Below the pieces are notes generated by a model. The model searched no databases. It was not told the origin of the DNA and saw only the letters and a program-made list of their open reading frames with translations. DNA of 54,601 bases from DAOUBA01 sp034432855 (GTDB lineage Bacteria; Chloroflexota; Anaerolineae; B4-G1): assembly GCA_034432855.1 (NCBI GenBank), contig DAOUBA010000140.1:1-54601 (forward strand), given 5' to 3'. Positions within the stretch are counted from its first letter, which is position 1, and each line of letters begins with the position of its first letter. The position numbers were made by a program, and so were the translations under genes. Below, one piece after another: positions 19,667 to 27,817 of the stretch.

Positions 19667-20050
19667 ATGTCCAGTTTCAAAGCCAAAACCGGCAAAATCT
19701 TGTTCAAAGACTATCTCAGTTTCATTCTTTTTCTCTTTAGTATCGTCTCTACCATCTCGGTCGTTGGGATTCCTCTACTCATCGTCTGGCTGCCCTTGCT
19801 CATCCGACGCGTTGTGCTGATCAAAAGGGTCATCGAAAAAGGCGAGGTTACCATGGGGGTGCTCGCCCGCAAGTATTTTTCCAGAGGAGAATGGATCCTC
19901 TGGTACGTCTTCAAGGTCGCCGAGCAGGACTATAAGGTGCGCAATTGCGTCGTGGCATTCAAGTTACCCTTCAAGGAAAAAGACGTGGTCAGCGTGGCCT
20001 ATGACCCGCAGAAGCCACAAAAGGCTTTTCTCACCGCGCTCTATACGTGA
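19667..20050 (+). CDS. Small membrane protein, DUF3592-like
   Basis: The 127 residues have hydrophobic helices (YLSFILFLFSIVSTISVVGI, then PLLIVWLPLLIRRVVLI). A soluble beta-rich tail follows, with sequence like VVSVAYDPQKPQKAFL, which resembles the ending of DUF3592 proteins. ATG 19667 follows CGGAGGTG with good spacing. It is the first of a run of small membrane or secreted genes lying between the SARP regulator and xylB. Confidence 0.7.
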   Translation: MSSFKAKTGKILFKDYLSFILFLFSIVSTISVVGIPLLIVWLPLLIRRVVLIKRVIEKGEVTMGVLARKYFSRGEWILWYVFKVAEQDYKVRNCVVAFKLPFKEKDVVSVAYDPQKPQKAFLTALYT

Positions 20051-20139
20051 ACAATCCACACATTGCTCCAACTTGTGTGAGAGCATATTTTGGCAGTTCC
20101 GCAAAACTAACCTTGTGGGCAGTTCGAGCCATGTTCAGT

Positions 20140-20225
20140 GTCATTGCGAGGGCGCGTAGCGCCCGAAGCAATCTCCTATTCGCCATAGTGAGATTGCTTC
20201 GCCGCCTTCGGCGGCTCGCAATGAC
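20140..20225. repeat. Large imperfect inverted repeat with nested hairpins
   Basis: The outer ends GTCATTGCGAG (20140-20150) and CTCGCAATGAC (20215-20225) pair, and the inner GAAGCAATCTC (20165-20175) and GAGATTGCTTC (20190-20200) pair. Between them each arm carries its own small hairpin (GGGCGCGTAGCGCCC and GCCGCCTTCGGCGGC). The words match a widespread intergenic repeat type. It explains most of the non-coding stretch 20051-20294. Confidence 0.85.
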
Positions 20226-20294
20226 AGGATGAGTTTTGCGCTATTGCATATTGGGGCATCGTGGAGAGACATCTCAGGTACGGAGATCAGATCT

Positions 20295-20795
20295 ATGGTA
20301 CTCATCTCAGATAACCTCAAACAGTCAATCAGGAAGAATGTCAATTTCTACTTTGTCACCAACCTGGCTGCCGGGGTCATTTTCGTCCTCATAGGAATTG
20401 TCGTCATTGGGGTGGGCCTGGTTGTAGATGCCTCGGAGAGCCGTATCTGGATATGGCTGGCCGGTGTCGTCATGCTGGCCATAGGGGTTGGCGACGTATG
20501 GTACTATTGGAAGACACGAGTGGACATCGTCGAATTGCTGGAAAGCCAGCCTGAACGTGTGGTTTGGGTGTACAAACGTGTCTCGACCGGGGCAGTGCAT
20601 GGCGTGACGGTCGCCCGCTTCTATTTTGTGGTGTTCGGTTTGGACAACAAACGCCGTGTCCAGGTGCGACTACCGGCGCGCGACGCCGATCGTCTGATCG
20701 AAGAACTGGTCACCCAACTGCCTCGTGCGACGTTTGGCTATTCGGCCGAGTTGGAACGCAGGTACAAGAACAATCCCCAGGACTTGCGCAAGTAG
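20295..20795 (+). CDS. Two-helix membrane protein of unknown function
   Basis: The 166 residues show two membrane helices (NLAAGVIFVLIGIVVIGVGL and IWIWLAGVVMLAIGVGDVWY). A cytoplasmic-looking domain of about 100 residues follows, with a conserved-style patch ERVVWVYKRVSTGAVHG and an acidic/basic end. The family is not recognised. ATG 20295 is chosen because the upstream extension to 20229 would run into the inverted repeat. The AGATCAGATCT upstream is a weak ribosome site. Confidence 0.65.
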   Translation: MVLISDNLKQSIRKNVNFYFVTNLAAGVIFVLIGIVVIGVGLVVDASESRIWIWLAGVVMLAIGVGDVWYYWKTRVDIVELLESQPERVVWVYKRVSTGAVHGVTVARFYFVVFGLDNKRRVQVRLPARDADRLIEELVTQLPRATFGYSAELERRYKNNPQDLRK

Positions 20796-20909
20796 GGAGG
20801 CCGTGATGAACGAGCGAAGTGCGCGTTCCTGATTGTAAGAGCAGTGGAATGATACGGGCACGACGAGAAAGCGTGCCGACGAAATCTTGTTTCACAGGAG
20901 GAAAATCCA

Positions 20910-21512
20910 ATGTCAAGGACAAAAGCAGGTATTCTGTTGGCTGTGGGCATATTCCTGATTGCGTGCAGCGGAACCGGTGCCCAGACCTCGACGCCGGCGG
21001 CAACACCGACCGAGCGCCCCTTGATGAGTTTCGACTTCGAGTCGGTCTGCCGGCGCGGCACGGTGGACAAGGCCACTGCTTACGAACCGGCGCCGGGACG
21101 GGTGCATCCCGTCCTCGTATTCAAAAGGGATAGCCCGGAGGACAACAGTTACTATGAGATGTCTCCCAGCACGCTCGAGTTGCCCGTGCCGTGGATGGTG
21201 GACTATGGCGGCGATTATACGACAGTCGAACTCGTCGCCTGCCTGACCCGCACCGGCGGCGACTTTGTGGGCACATGCGATTACAAGGACGATGATAGCG
21301 ACGAGGTCTATCTGCTCAACGTCTACAACTCGACCTACGAGGTGAAAATCTATGCAGCGCGATCGGGGCAAGAAGTGGGTACGGCAACGATTGATGCCAC
21401 GATTGACGACTGCCCAATGTTCCACATGTTTTCGGAGGAGGAGGAGGATTACTTCGCGTGGCCGACCGACGCAGCGCTACAGGCGGCCCTGCAACCCTAT
21501 GTTGAGCCGTAG
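20910..21512 (+). CDS. Secreted lipoprotein of unknown function
   Basis: The 200 residues have a signal peptide with lipobox LIAC (about 16-19) and a Thr/Pro-rich linker (AQTSTPAATPTERP). An acidic domain of about 160 residues with several cysteines follows. It lies on the extracellular side by prediction. AGGAGG at 20896-20901 supports the ATG. No family was recognised. The linker type is like that of the export adaptor at 8627. Confidence 0.75.
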   Translation: MSRTKAGILLAVGIFLIACSGTGAQTSTPAATPTERPLMSFDFESVCRRGTVDKATAYEPAPGRVHPVLVFKRDSPEDNSYYEMSPSTLELPVPWMVDYGGDYTTVELVACLTRTGGDFVGTCDYKDDDSDEVYLLNVYNSTYEVKIYAARSGQEVGTATIDATIDDCPMFHMFSEEEEDYFAWPTDAALQAALQPYVEP

Positions 21513-21545
21513 AGCACCGCAAGTTGTAAGTATGGCCCGCCGGCC

Positions 21546-21630
21546 GCCGGGCGATCCAATCGCCCGGCTCAGCAGGCAAAAAGCCCTGCGGGCTTGCACC
21601 TGGTTCAGCCGTGCGCTGGAAGCGCACGGC
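21546..21630. repeat. Three consecutive trinucleotide-loop hairpins
   Basis: GCCGGGCGAT/ATCGCCCGGC (21546-21555, 21559-21568), AAGCCC/GGGCTT (21581-21586, 21590-21595) and GCCGTGCGCT/AGCGCACGGC (21608-21617, 21621-21630) each have a three-base loop. They follow the lipoprotein gene and lack a T-run, so a mosaic of palindromic repeats is more likely than a simple terminator. Confidence 0.7.
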
Positions 21631-21683
21631 GGGGCTGCGCCAGAATGAATCACTGAATGCTATCAAAGAGGAAAAACAGGATT

Positions 21684-21729
21684 ACTTCGTGCCCTTGGTA
21701 GTTTTTGGTTCCGGCTCGTCCGGATTAGG
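21684..21729 (+). repeat. Dispersed gene-upstream repeat, copy B (partial)
   Basis: This is the right half of copy A with few changes, including the tail GGTTCCGGCTCGTCCGG at 21707-21723. It lies 28 bases before the start of the gene at 21757 and in the same orientation as copy A relative to its gene. Confidence 0.75.
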
Positions 21730-21756
21730 AATATGGTAAAGATTGGAAGGAGAAAA

Positions 21757-23172
21757 ATGAAAAGAGTCTTGCCGTTTCTATTTCTACTGTTCGTTCTTTT
21801 GGCGATTGGCTGGCTGACCGACCGAGAGGTTCCGGCCTATGGTCAGGCCGGCGACCAAGACCTCGTCTCGCAGCCGGCGGGTGACGCCCAGGTCACCGGG
21901 GGAGGCTGGCTGCCCGCCGAGGCGACGGGCTTTGGTTTTGCCGGTTCGACCGTTGTCTACACCCAGACGCTGACCAATCTATCCGACGAAAGCGATAGTT
22001 TTACGCTCACGCTGGGGAGTCATGTTTGGACGACGACGCTTTCTCTCACCCAGACGGGTGTCCTTGCTCCCGGTGCGGGGGTGACTTTGACTGCCCGTGT
22101 GGAGATTCCCGTTGGGGTCGGACAAGGGGCGAGCGACGTGGTGATCCTCCGCGCGGCTTCTAGTCTCAGTCCCACGCTGGTCAGCACGGCGACGCTGACC
22201 ACGCGCGTACCGCGGCCGGGCTATGTCTTTAACACGACTGCCAAAAGGATCAACATCCTGGACACGATTTCGCACGCCGACACGGGGCTGTTCATTGACA
22301 CGACGCCGTATGGTGGGCCGCTCGATGGTTCCCTCAGCCCAGACGGACGGTGGTTATATACCACTTTGTTTGCCGGCAACAGTGTGCTTGTCATCAACGC
22401 CATCACCCATACACCGGTGATGACCATACCGGTGGGCAGTTGGCCGTGGGGTATTGCATTTTCTCCCGATGGCCAATATGCGTTTGTTGCCAATATGGCA
22501 AGCAACTCCGTATCGGTTATAGATGTTGACCGGCAGATGGTCACGGCCACTATTCCGGTGGGCAACCCGGCTCACTATGTTGCTGTCAGCCCCTGTTTGC
22601 GCAAGGTGTATGTGACCATTCCAAATAGTGACAGTGTCAGTGTGATTGACATGGAGACGCTGACCGTGACAAACGTCATCACCGGGCAAAGCACTTCCAT
22701 TGGGGTGACGTTTTCTCCCCAGGGCGATCGCGCCTATGTCGGCAATCAAGGGGCGCTTGCCATTGGTGTAATTGACACGGCGAGCGAGAGCGTGATAGCG
22801 ACCTGGCCTGTTTTGGGTAACAATTCTTTGGAGATAGCTCCTTCTGTCGACGGGAGCACTCTGTATATCGGTGAAAGGAGGCGAGTCAGAGTGGTGAGTG
22901 CCGTAGGCCCTGGGGCCGGCCAGGTGATTACCGATCTGCCCATCAACGCCGCGGATGGTTATGTGTATGGCGTCGAGGTCTTTCCGTGGTCGGTGGGGCC
23001 ATACGTGTATGCGACCGATTACGATAATGGGACGGTCATTGTCGCTAGCACCCAGACCAACAGCGTCATCAAGTACATCTCGGTGCCGGGCAGCCCGCGC
23101 GGGCTGGCCCTCTTTCCTCCGCCCACAAGTTGCTCTTCCCGCGTATATTTGCCGGTGGTGATGCGACGCTAG
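21757..23172 (+). CDS. Secreted YVTN-type beta-propeller protein with YLPVVMRR tail
   Basis: The 471 residues begin with a signal peptide (VLPFLFLLFVLLAIGWLTD). An N-terminal DUF11/CARDB-like beta domain follows (about 45-155, TNLSDESDSFTLTLGSHVWT), then a seven-bladed-type propeller with YVTN repeats (for example AFSPDGQYAFVANMASNSVS and VIDMETLTVTNV). It ends abruptly in SSRVYLPVVMRR. A hydrophobic-basic YLP tail of this kind is common on secreted Chloroflexota proteins, by my recollection. Start ATG 21757 follows GGAAGGAG. ATG 21733 lies at the edge of the repeat and has no ribosome site. Function is unknown; a surface or binding role is likely. Confidence 0.8.
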   Translation: MKRVLPFLFLLFVLLAIGWLTDREVPAYGQAGDQDLVSQPAGDAQVTGGGWLPAEATGFGFAGSTVVYTQTLTNLSDESDSFTLTLGSHVWTTTLSLTQTGVLAPGAGVTLTARVEIPVGVGQGASDVVILRAASSLSPTLVSTATLTTRVPRPGYVFNTTAKRINILDTISHADTGLFIDTTPYGGPLDGSLSPDGRWLYTTLFAGNSVLVINAITHTPVMTIPVGSWPWGIAFSPDGQYAFVANMASNSVSVIDVDRQMVTATIPVGNPAHYVAVSPCLRKVYVTIPNSDSVSVIDMETLTVTNVITGQSTSIGVTFSPQGDRAYVGNQGALAIGVIDTASESVIATWPVLGNNSLEIAPSVDGSTLYIGERRRVRVVSAVGPGAGQVITDLPINAADGYVYGVEVFPWSVGPYVYATDYDNGTVIVASTQTNSVIKYISVPGSPRGLALFPPPTSCSSRVYLPVVMRR

Positions 23173-23192
23173 AAATTATGGAGGCAAACATC

Positions 23193-23705
23193 ATGAGCGC
23201 AACTCAACAAGCCAACGACCTCATCAGACAGGCCAATCAACTCTACAGTCAGCAGCAGTATGACCAGGCCATTGCGCTCTACCGACAGGCCATAGACCTG
23301 GTGCCCGACTCGCCCGTCTACAGGGCCTACAAGTTCGTCATCGGCGAAACGCTGATGAAGATGGGGCGTCATCGGGAAGCCGTGCCCGTGCTCCAAGAGG
23401 TCGTCAGCGATATGCCGGAACACGACCAGGCCTGGTGCGACCTGGGACAATGTCTGATGCTGGCGGCGCATTACCGCGAGGCGATTCGTGCCTTCGAACA
23501 TTGCCTGGAGATTGCTCCCGAGACGGCGGAGGCGTGGTACTATGGCGCGATGGTGCACGCCAGGCTGGGGCAAGACGAGCAGGCGCGTGAGTATTTGCAC
23601 AAGGCAATCAACCTCAGACCGGCCTGGAAGAAGCAGGCACAACAGGATGCGTTGCTGCGGGAGTACTTGCCGACGGGCAAGGTGTGGTGGAGGTTTGGAC
23701 GCTAA
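23193..23705 (+). CDS. Tetratricopeptide repeat protein
   Basis: The 170 residues are nearly all TPR: ANQLYSQQQYDQAIALYRQA, FVIGETLMKMGRHREAVPVL, DLGQCLMLAAHYREAIRAFE and YGAMVHARLGQDEQAREYL. There are four to five repeats and no catalytic domain, so a protein-interaction role is likely. The GGAGG at 23180-23184 sits eight bases before the chosen ATG. An ATG at 23178 would precede the ribosome site. No signal peptide is present, unlike its neighbours. Confidence 0.85.
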   Translation: MSATQQANDLIRQANQLYSQQQYDQAIALYRQAIDLVPDSPVYRAYKFVIGETLMKMGRHREAVPVLQEVVSDMPEHDQAWCDLGQCLMLAAHYREAIRAFEHCLEIAPETAEAWYYGAMVHARLGQDEQAREYLHKAINLRPAWKKQAQQDALLREYLPTGKVWWRFGR

Positions 23706-23763
23706 ACCGGCTCTGATTAGTACCTTGAGAATGAAAATTTTTCCACGTTGGGCAAGAGAATTT

Positions 23764-23840
23764 ACCACGAAGGACACAACGTAGAATCCCTTCGTGTACT
23801 TGTGTCCTTTGTGGTTTCTAATTCCGGCTCGTCCGGGTCA
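23764..23840 (+). repeat. Dispersed gene-upstream repeat, copy C
   Basis: ACCACGAAGGACACAA on the left and TTGTGTCCTTTGTGGT on the right form an imperfect inverted repeat. The tail AATTCCGGCTCGTCCGGG (23820-23837) matches copies A and B, and the ribosome site of the gene at 23851 follows directly. Confidence 0.75.
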
Positions 23841-23850
23841 GGAGGTCAGA

Positions 23851-24180
23851 ATGAAGATCAAAGGTCTCGAAGGAATAACAGGAGCACAACTCCAGGCAGA
23901 ACTCCAACAAGGCGCCCGGTTCGTCGTGTTCCAATACTGCATCTCGATCGTTGTGTTGACGTTCAAGCGCGGTTCCGGCATCTACTTCATCCGCCCTGGG
24001 GAAAGCGCGATCGGCAAGGGGCTCATTTACACCTTCATCTCATTGCTCCTGGGATGGTGGGGTATCCCCTGGGGGCCTATTTGGACGATCCAGTCGCTGA
24101 TCGTCAACTTCAAAGGCGGCAAAGACGTCACCGCCGAAGTAGTCGCCGCGCTGGCCAAGGCCGCCGTACAGGCGGTCTGA
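23851..24180 (+). CDS. Small two-helix membrane protein
   Basis: The 109 residues have an amphipathic start, a hydrophobic segment (ARFVVFQYCISIVVLTF), and a helix (IYTFISLLLGWWGIPWGPIW). A lysine-rich loop and an alanine-rich end follow. The GGAGG at 23841-23845 supports the ATG. The family is not recognised. It starts right after the repeat tail and ends the run of small genes before xylB. Confidence 0.65.
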   Translation: MKIKGLEGITGAQLQAELQQGARFVVFQYCISIVVLTFKRGSGIYFIRPGESAIGKGLIYTFISLLLGWWGIPWGPIWTIQSLIVNFKGGKDVTAEVVAALAKAAVQAV

Positions 24181-24263
24181 GGATAGGTCCGGTACAAAAC
24201 TCTATCGGAGGCTCGCCGGGCCCGGAGGGGCGCTGCCTTTGATGGTGCGGCGTCAAGACTCCC

Positions 24264-24297
24264 GACAGGCGCAGGTCATTCTTCCCCTGCGCCTGTC
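24264..24297 (+). terminator. GC-rich hairpin, possible terminator
   Basis: GACAGGCGCAGG (24264-24275) pairs perfectly with CCTGCGCCTGTC (24286-24297) around a ten-base loop. Downstream CTCCTTGCTTG is only mildly T-rich. It lies between the small-gene cluster and the xylB promoter, a sensible terminator position. Confidence 0.6.
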
Positions 24298-24311
24298 TCC
24301 TTGCTTGTGGG

Positions 24312-24340
24312 TTGACCTGCCGCGCGCTCTGGGCTATAAT
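24312..24340 (+). promoter_or_regulatory. Sigma-70-type promoter of xylB
   Basis: TTGACC (24312-24317) and TATAAT (24335-24340) are separated by exactly 17 bases. Transcription would start near 24347, about 73 bases before the ATG at 24420. Confidence 0.85.
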
Positions 24341-24419
24341 TTGGGAGGTTTCGCAGTTGCCATTCGGTAGTCAACGTGTGTGTTGTCTGCATCTGAAAAT
24401 CTCAACGAAGGAGGCAAAG

Positions 24420-25958
24420 ATGACGACGTATTTGCTTGGTGTTGATGTAGGGACCACCGGCAGCAAGGCGATCCTGGTGGAGCCCGATGGCGCGGTGAAA
24501 GCCAGCGCCACGACCGAATACCCGATGTACACGCCGCAACCGTTGTGGGCGGAGCAAAACCCCGCCGACTGGTGGATGGCTACAGTCACCAGCATCAAAC
24601 GGCTACTGGACGAAGGCGGCGTGAAGGCGGATCAGGTGGCCGGTGTAGGTCTTACCGGCCAGATGCACGGCCTGGTGTTGCTGGATGCCCAGGGTGACGT
24701 ATTGCGCCCGTGCATTATGTGGAACGACCAACGCACCGCTGCCCAATGTGCTGCCATCACCCAAAAGGTGGGCGCGGAAAACCTGCTGCGGCTCACCGGC
24801 AATCCTGTCCTGCCGGGCTTTACCGCGCCCAAGATCGTCTGGGTGCGCGAGAACGAGCCGCAGGTGTACGTGCAGGCGGCAAAGGTGTTGCTGCCCAAGG
24901 ATTACGTGCGTTATCGCCTGACCGGCGGATTTTTCGGTGAGGTTTCCGATGCTTCGGGCACCTCCTTGTTCGACGTGGGCCGTCGCCGCTGGTCCGACGA
25001 GATGCTCGCGGCCCTGGACATCCCACGGGCGTGGCTGCCGGAGGTGACCGAGTCGCCGGAGGTGAGCGCCCACGTGAGCGCTGAAGCGGCCCGGGAGACC
25101 GGCCTGCTCGCAGGGACGCCTGTGGTTGGCGGCGGTGGCGACCAGGCGGCGCAGGCGGTCGGCACCGGCATTATTACCGAAGGCATCGTCTCCGCCACGT
25201 TGGGCACCTCCGGCGTCGTGTTCGCCGCCTCCGACACGTACCGCATGGAGCCGCAGGGCCGGCTGCACGCCTTCTGCCACGCCGTGCCGGGAATGTGGCA
25301 CCTGATGGGGGTGATGCTCTCGGCGGCAGGTAGTTTCCGCTGGTACCGTGACACGCTGGGCGAGGTCGAGAAGGCCAGGGCCCAGGAAACGGGCCGCGAT
25401 GCCTACGACTTGCTGGATGAGGAGGCGGCCACGGCTCCACCCGGCTGCGAGGGGCTGATCTTCTTGCCGTACCTCACCGGCGAGCGCACGCCGTACCCAG
25501 ACCCCAACGCGCGCGGCGTCTTTTTCGGGCTGACGTTGCGCCACGGCAAGCCGCACATGACGCGCGCGGTGCTCGAAGGCGTCTCTTATGGCCTGCGCGA
25601 CTCACTGGAATTGATGCGGGCGTTGGGGCTGGCGATTCAGCAGGTGCGCGCTTCCGGTGGCGGAGCGCGCAGCGCCCTGTGGCGGCAGATCCTCGCCGAC
25701 GTGTTTGCCACCGAGATCGTCACCGTCAACGTGACCGAGGGAGCTGCCTACGGCGCGGCGCTCTTGGCGGGCGTCGGGGCCGGCGTGTACGAGAGCGTTG
25801 CCGCGGCCTGCGAACGCGCCATCCGCGTGACCGGCCGTACTACGCCTGGCCCTGCAGTGCCCATCTATGCCGACTATTACCCGCACTACCGGGCCCTGTA
25901 TCCGGCGCTGGCTGCAGAGTTTGCCGCCATCGCGCAAGTCGTGAGCAAGCACTTGTAA
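24420..25958 (+). CDS. xylB: Xylulokinase
   Basis: This FGGY-family kinase phosphorylates D-xylulose to xylulose 5-phosphate for the pentose phosphate pathway. The 512 residues are near the usual length. The N-terminal phosphate loop is DVGTTGSKAIL, and TGQMHGLVLLD and MWNDQR are substrate-side motifs. The catalytic aspartate is in GGGGDQAAQAVG, and the C-terminal GGGARSALWRQILADVF completes the ATPase fold. GTTGS, TGQMHG and WNDQR favour xylulose over glycerol or ribulose. AAGGAGG lies eight bases before the ATG. No isomerase is adjacent. Confidence 0.92.
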   Translation: MTTYLLGVDVGTTGSKAILVEPDGAVKASATTEYPMYTPQPLWAEQNPADWWMATVTSIKRLLDEGGVKADQVAGVGLTGQMHGLVLLDAQGDVLRPCIMWNDQRTAAQCAAITQKVGAENLLRLTGNPVLPGFTAPKIVWVRENEPQVYVQAAKVLLPKDYVRYRLTGGFFGEVSDASGTSLFDVGRRRWSDEMLAALDIPRAWLPEVTESPEVSAHVSAEAARETGLLAGTPVVGGGGDQAAQAVGTGIITEGIVSATLGTSGVVFAASDTYRMEPQGRLHAFCHAVPGMWHLMGVMLSAAGSFRWYRDTLGEVEKARAQETGRDAYDLLDEEAATAPPGCEGLIFLPYLTGERTPYPDPNARGVFFGLTLRHGKPHMTRAVLEGVSYGLRDSLELMRALGLAIQQVRASGGGARSALWRQILADVFATEIVTVNVTEGAAYGAALLAGVGAGVYESVAAACERAIRVTGRTTPGPAVPIYADYYPHYRALYPALAAEFAAIAQVVSKHL

Positions 25959-25965
25959 ACGTGTG

Positions 25966-26003
25966 TTGCGTGTTCCGTATTGCGTGAAGAACGGAACACG
26001 CAA
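25966..26003. repeat. Permuted-word inverted repeat after xylB
   Basis: TTGCGTGTTCCGT (25966-25978) pairs with ACGGAACACGCAA (25991-26003). Around it the words GCGTGTT, CCGTATTGCGTG and ACGCAATATGC recur in changed order. It fills the gap between xylB and the phosphoesterase gene and could form a hairpin in the transcript. Confidence 0.7.
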
Positions 26004-26041
26004 TACGCAATATGCAACCTGGTGGATCCGCTGGAGGCACA

Positions 26042-26794
26042 ATGACCCGTCTTGCCGTCCTATCCGACGTCCACGGCAATCTACCGGCGTTGGAAGCCGT
26101 TCTGGCCGATATTCAGGCCCAGGGCATGCCAGACCTCTACTGGGTCCTGGGTGATCTGGCTGCCTTTTGTCCCTGGCCGTCGGAGGCGATCGCGCGGCTG
26201 CGCGCGCTGCCGAATGTCTCGTTCTTGCAGGGCAATACCGACCGCTACCTGGTCACCGGCCGCCGGCCCGCGCTTCCTGTCCATTCGCCGGAGGATTGGG
26301 CAAGCGCCCCTGCACGGCTGGCCGAGCGCGACGCCAACTTCCGCTGGACGGTCGAACGGCTCTCCTGGGCCGATTACGAGTTCCTGCGTGACCTGCCGAC
26401 ACGGCTCGATCTGGATGTCCCCGGTTACGGCCGTGTCGTCGCCTTTCACGCCAACCCCGCTGACGATGAGACCAACATCTTTCCCGACACCCCCGATGAA
26501 CAGGTACGCCCATACCTGGCCGGGTTGGAAGCCCGGCTCATGCTCTACGGCCACACCCACTGTCCGGTGGAGCGCACCGTAGATGGTGTTCGGCTCGTCA
26601 ACGGCGGCAGTGTGGGCTTTTCGCTGGATGGCGACCCGCGTCCGGCCTATGCCCTGCTCGATTTCGTGGGTGGCGAATGCATGGTGACTCTGCGGCGAGT
26701 GGCCTATGACAGTCGGGCAGTGCTGGCGGAGTTGGAACGGGTGGGGCATCCGGCAAAAGCACTCGTGGGGCGATTGGTCCGAGAAGGACGGTGA
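26042..26794 (+). CDS. Metallophosphoesterase (YfcE/MJ0936-like)
   Basis: This 250-residue calcineurin-type phosphoesterase has the metal motifs LSDVHGN (7-13), GDLAAFC, GNTD and GHTHCP, and a conserved NGGSVGF end. Such small proteins cleave phosphodiesters such as cyclic dinucleotides or 2',3'-cyclic nucleotides. Specificity here is unknown. The ATG at 26042 follows CTGGAGG. It is a distant paralogue of the protein at 40859. Confidence 0.85.
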   Translation: MTRLAVLSDVHGNLPALEAVLADIQAQGMPDLYWVLGDLAAFCPWPSEAIARLRALPNVSFLQGNTDRYLVTGRRPALPVHSPEDWASAPARLAERDANFRWTVERLSWADYEFLRDLPTRLDLDVPGYGRVVAFHANPADDETNIFPDTPDEQVRPYLAGLEARLMLYGHTHCPVERTVDGVRLVNGGSVGFSLDGDPRPAYALLDFVGGECMVTLRRVAYDSRAVLAELERVGHPAKALVGRLVREGR

Positions 26795-26817
26795 TTGGAT
26801 GACTGTGGAGGTGTAGA

Positions 26818-27768
26818 ATGGAATACCGTCACGTGGGAAAAGCAGGAATCAAGGTCAGTGAGATTGCACTGGGTGCCTGGCTCACCTTCGGCGCCGATGT
26901 GGACGAAGAGATGACCCGCGCCTGTGTCAAGGCCGCCGTAGATCACGGCGTCAACTTTCTGGACAACGCCGATATCTACGCGCGGGGCGAAGCCGAACAG
27001 GTGGTCGGCAAGATCATCCGCGACCTGGGTCTGCGTCGCCGGGATCTGGTGCTTTCCAGCAAAGTCTTCTGGCCGATGAGCGATGATGTCAACGACCGTG
27101 GCCTCAGTCGCAAACACATTATGGAGTCCATAGAAGGGTCACTGCGCCGTATGGGTACGGACTATTTCGACTTCTACTTCTGCCACCGCTACGACCCGGA
27201 GACACCGGTGGAAGAAGTGGTGCGGGCGATGGACGACCTGGTGCATCAGGGCAAGGTGCTCTACTGGGGCACCAGCGTCTGGAGCGCGGCGCAGATCGAG
27301 GCGGCGGTAGGTACGGCTTGCACGCTGGGCGCATATCTGCCCCAGGTAGAACAGCCGCGCTACAATATGCTCGACCGCCACATCGAGCCGGAGATTCTCC
27401 CTATCTGTGCCAAATACGGGGTCGGCGTCACCGTCTTCAGCCCGTTGGCGCAGGGACTGCTCACCGGCAAGTACAACGATGGCATCCCGCCGGAGAGCCG
27501 CGGGGCGCGCACCGATTGGCTGAAGGGGGAGTTGACGGAAGAGAACGTCGCCAAAGTGCGGCAGTTGACTGCGCTGGCGCAGGAGTTGGGGCTGACGATG
27601 TCCCAATTGGCGCTGGCGTGGATTCTACGCCGCCCGGAGGTCAGCAGTGTCATCACCGGTGCCACCCGGCCGGAGCACGTGCTCGCCAATGTGCAGTCTT
27701 CTGGTGTGCGCCTCGAGGCTGATGTGCTGGAACGAATCGAGGACATATTGGGGAATCAGCCCACATAG
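26818..27768 (+). CDS. Aldo/keto reductase (Kv-beta/YghZ-like)
   Basis: This NADPH-dependent oxidoreductase has 316 residues. The catalytic tetrad is visible: Asp49 and Tyr54 in FLDNADIYARG, Lys82 in LSSKVFW and His123 in YFCHRYDP. The cofactor end GATRPEHV and FSPLAQGLLTGKY are typical of the Kv-beta/YghZ branch, which reduces small aldehydes. GGAGGTG lies eight bases before the ATG. It stands between the phosphoesterase and larA with gaps of 23 and 49 bases, so it may share their transcript. Confidence 0.9.
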   Translation: MEYRHVGKAGIKVSEIALGAWLTFGADVDEEMTRACVKAAVDHGVNFLDNADIYARGEAEQVVGKIIRDLGLRRRDLVLSSKVFWPMSDDVNDRGLSRKHIMESIEGSLRRMGTDYFDFYFCHRYDPETPVEEVVRAMDDLVHQGKVLYWGTSVWSAAQIEAAVGTACTLGAYLPQVEQPRYNMLDRHIEPEILPICAKYGVGVTVFSPLAQGLLTGKYNDGIPPESRGARTDWLKGELTEENVAKVRQLTALAQELGLTMSQLALAWILRRPEVSSVITGATRPEHVLANVQSSGVRLEADVLERIEDILGNQPT

Positions 27769-27817
27769 TGGAGGCGCGAATTCGTTCACGTTCGGCTGCA
27801 ACGATTGGAGATAGCCT

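Noticed and set aside
23755..23845. Possible CRISPR or rho-independent terminator at the CCACGAAGG repeat
   Set aside because: There is no regular spacing with spacers and no T-run. The shared tail with two other loci identifies a dispersed repeat.
24200..24420. Riboswitch upstream of xylB
   Set aside because: Only a single GC-rich hairpin and a standard promoter are visible, and no known riboswitch consensus could be identified.
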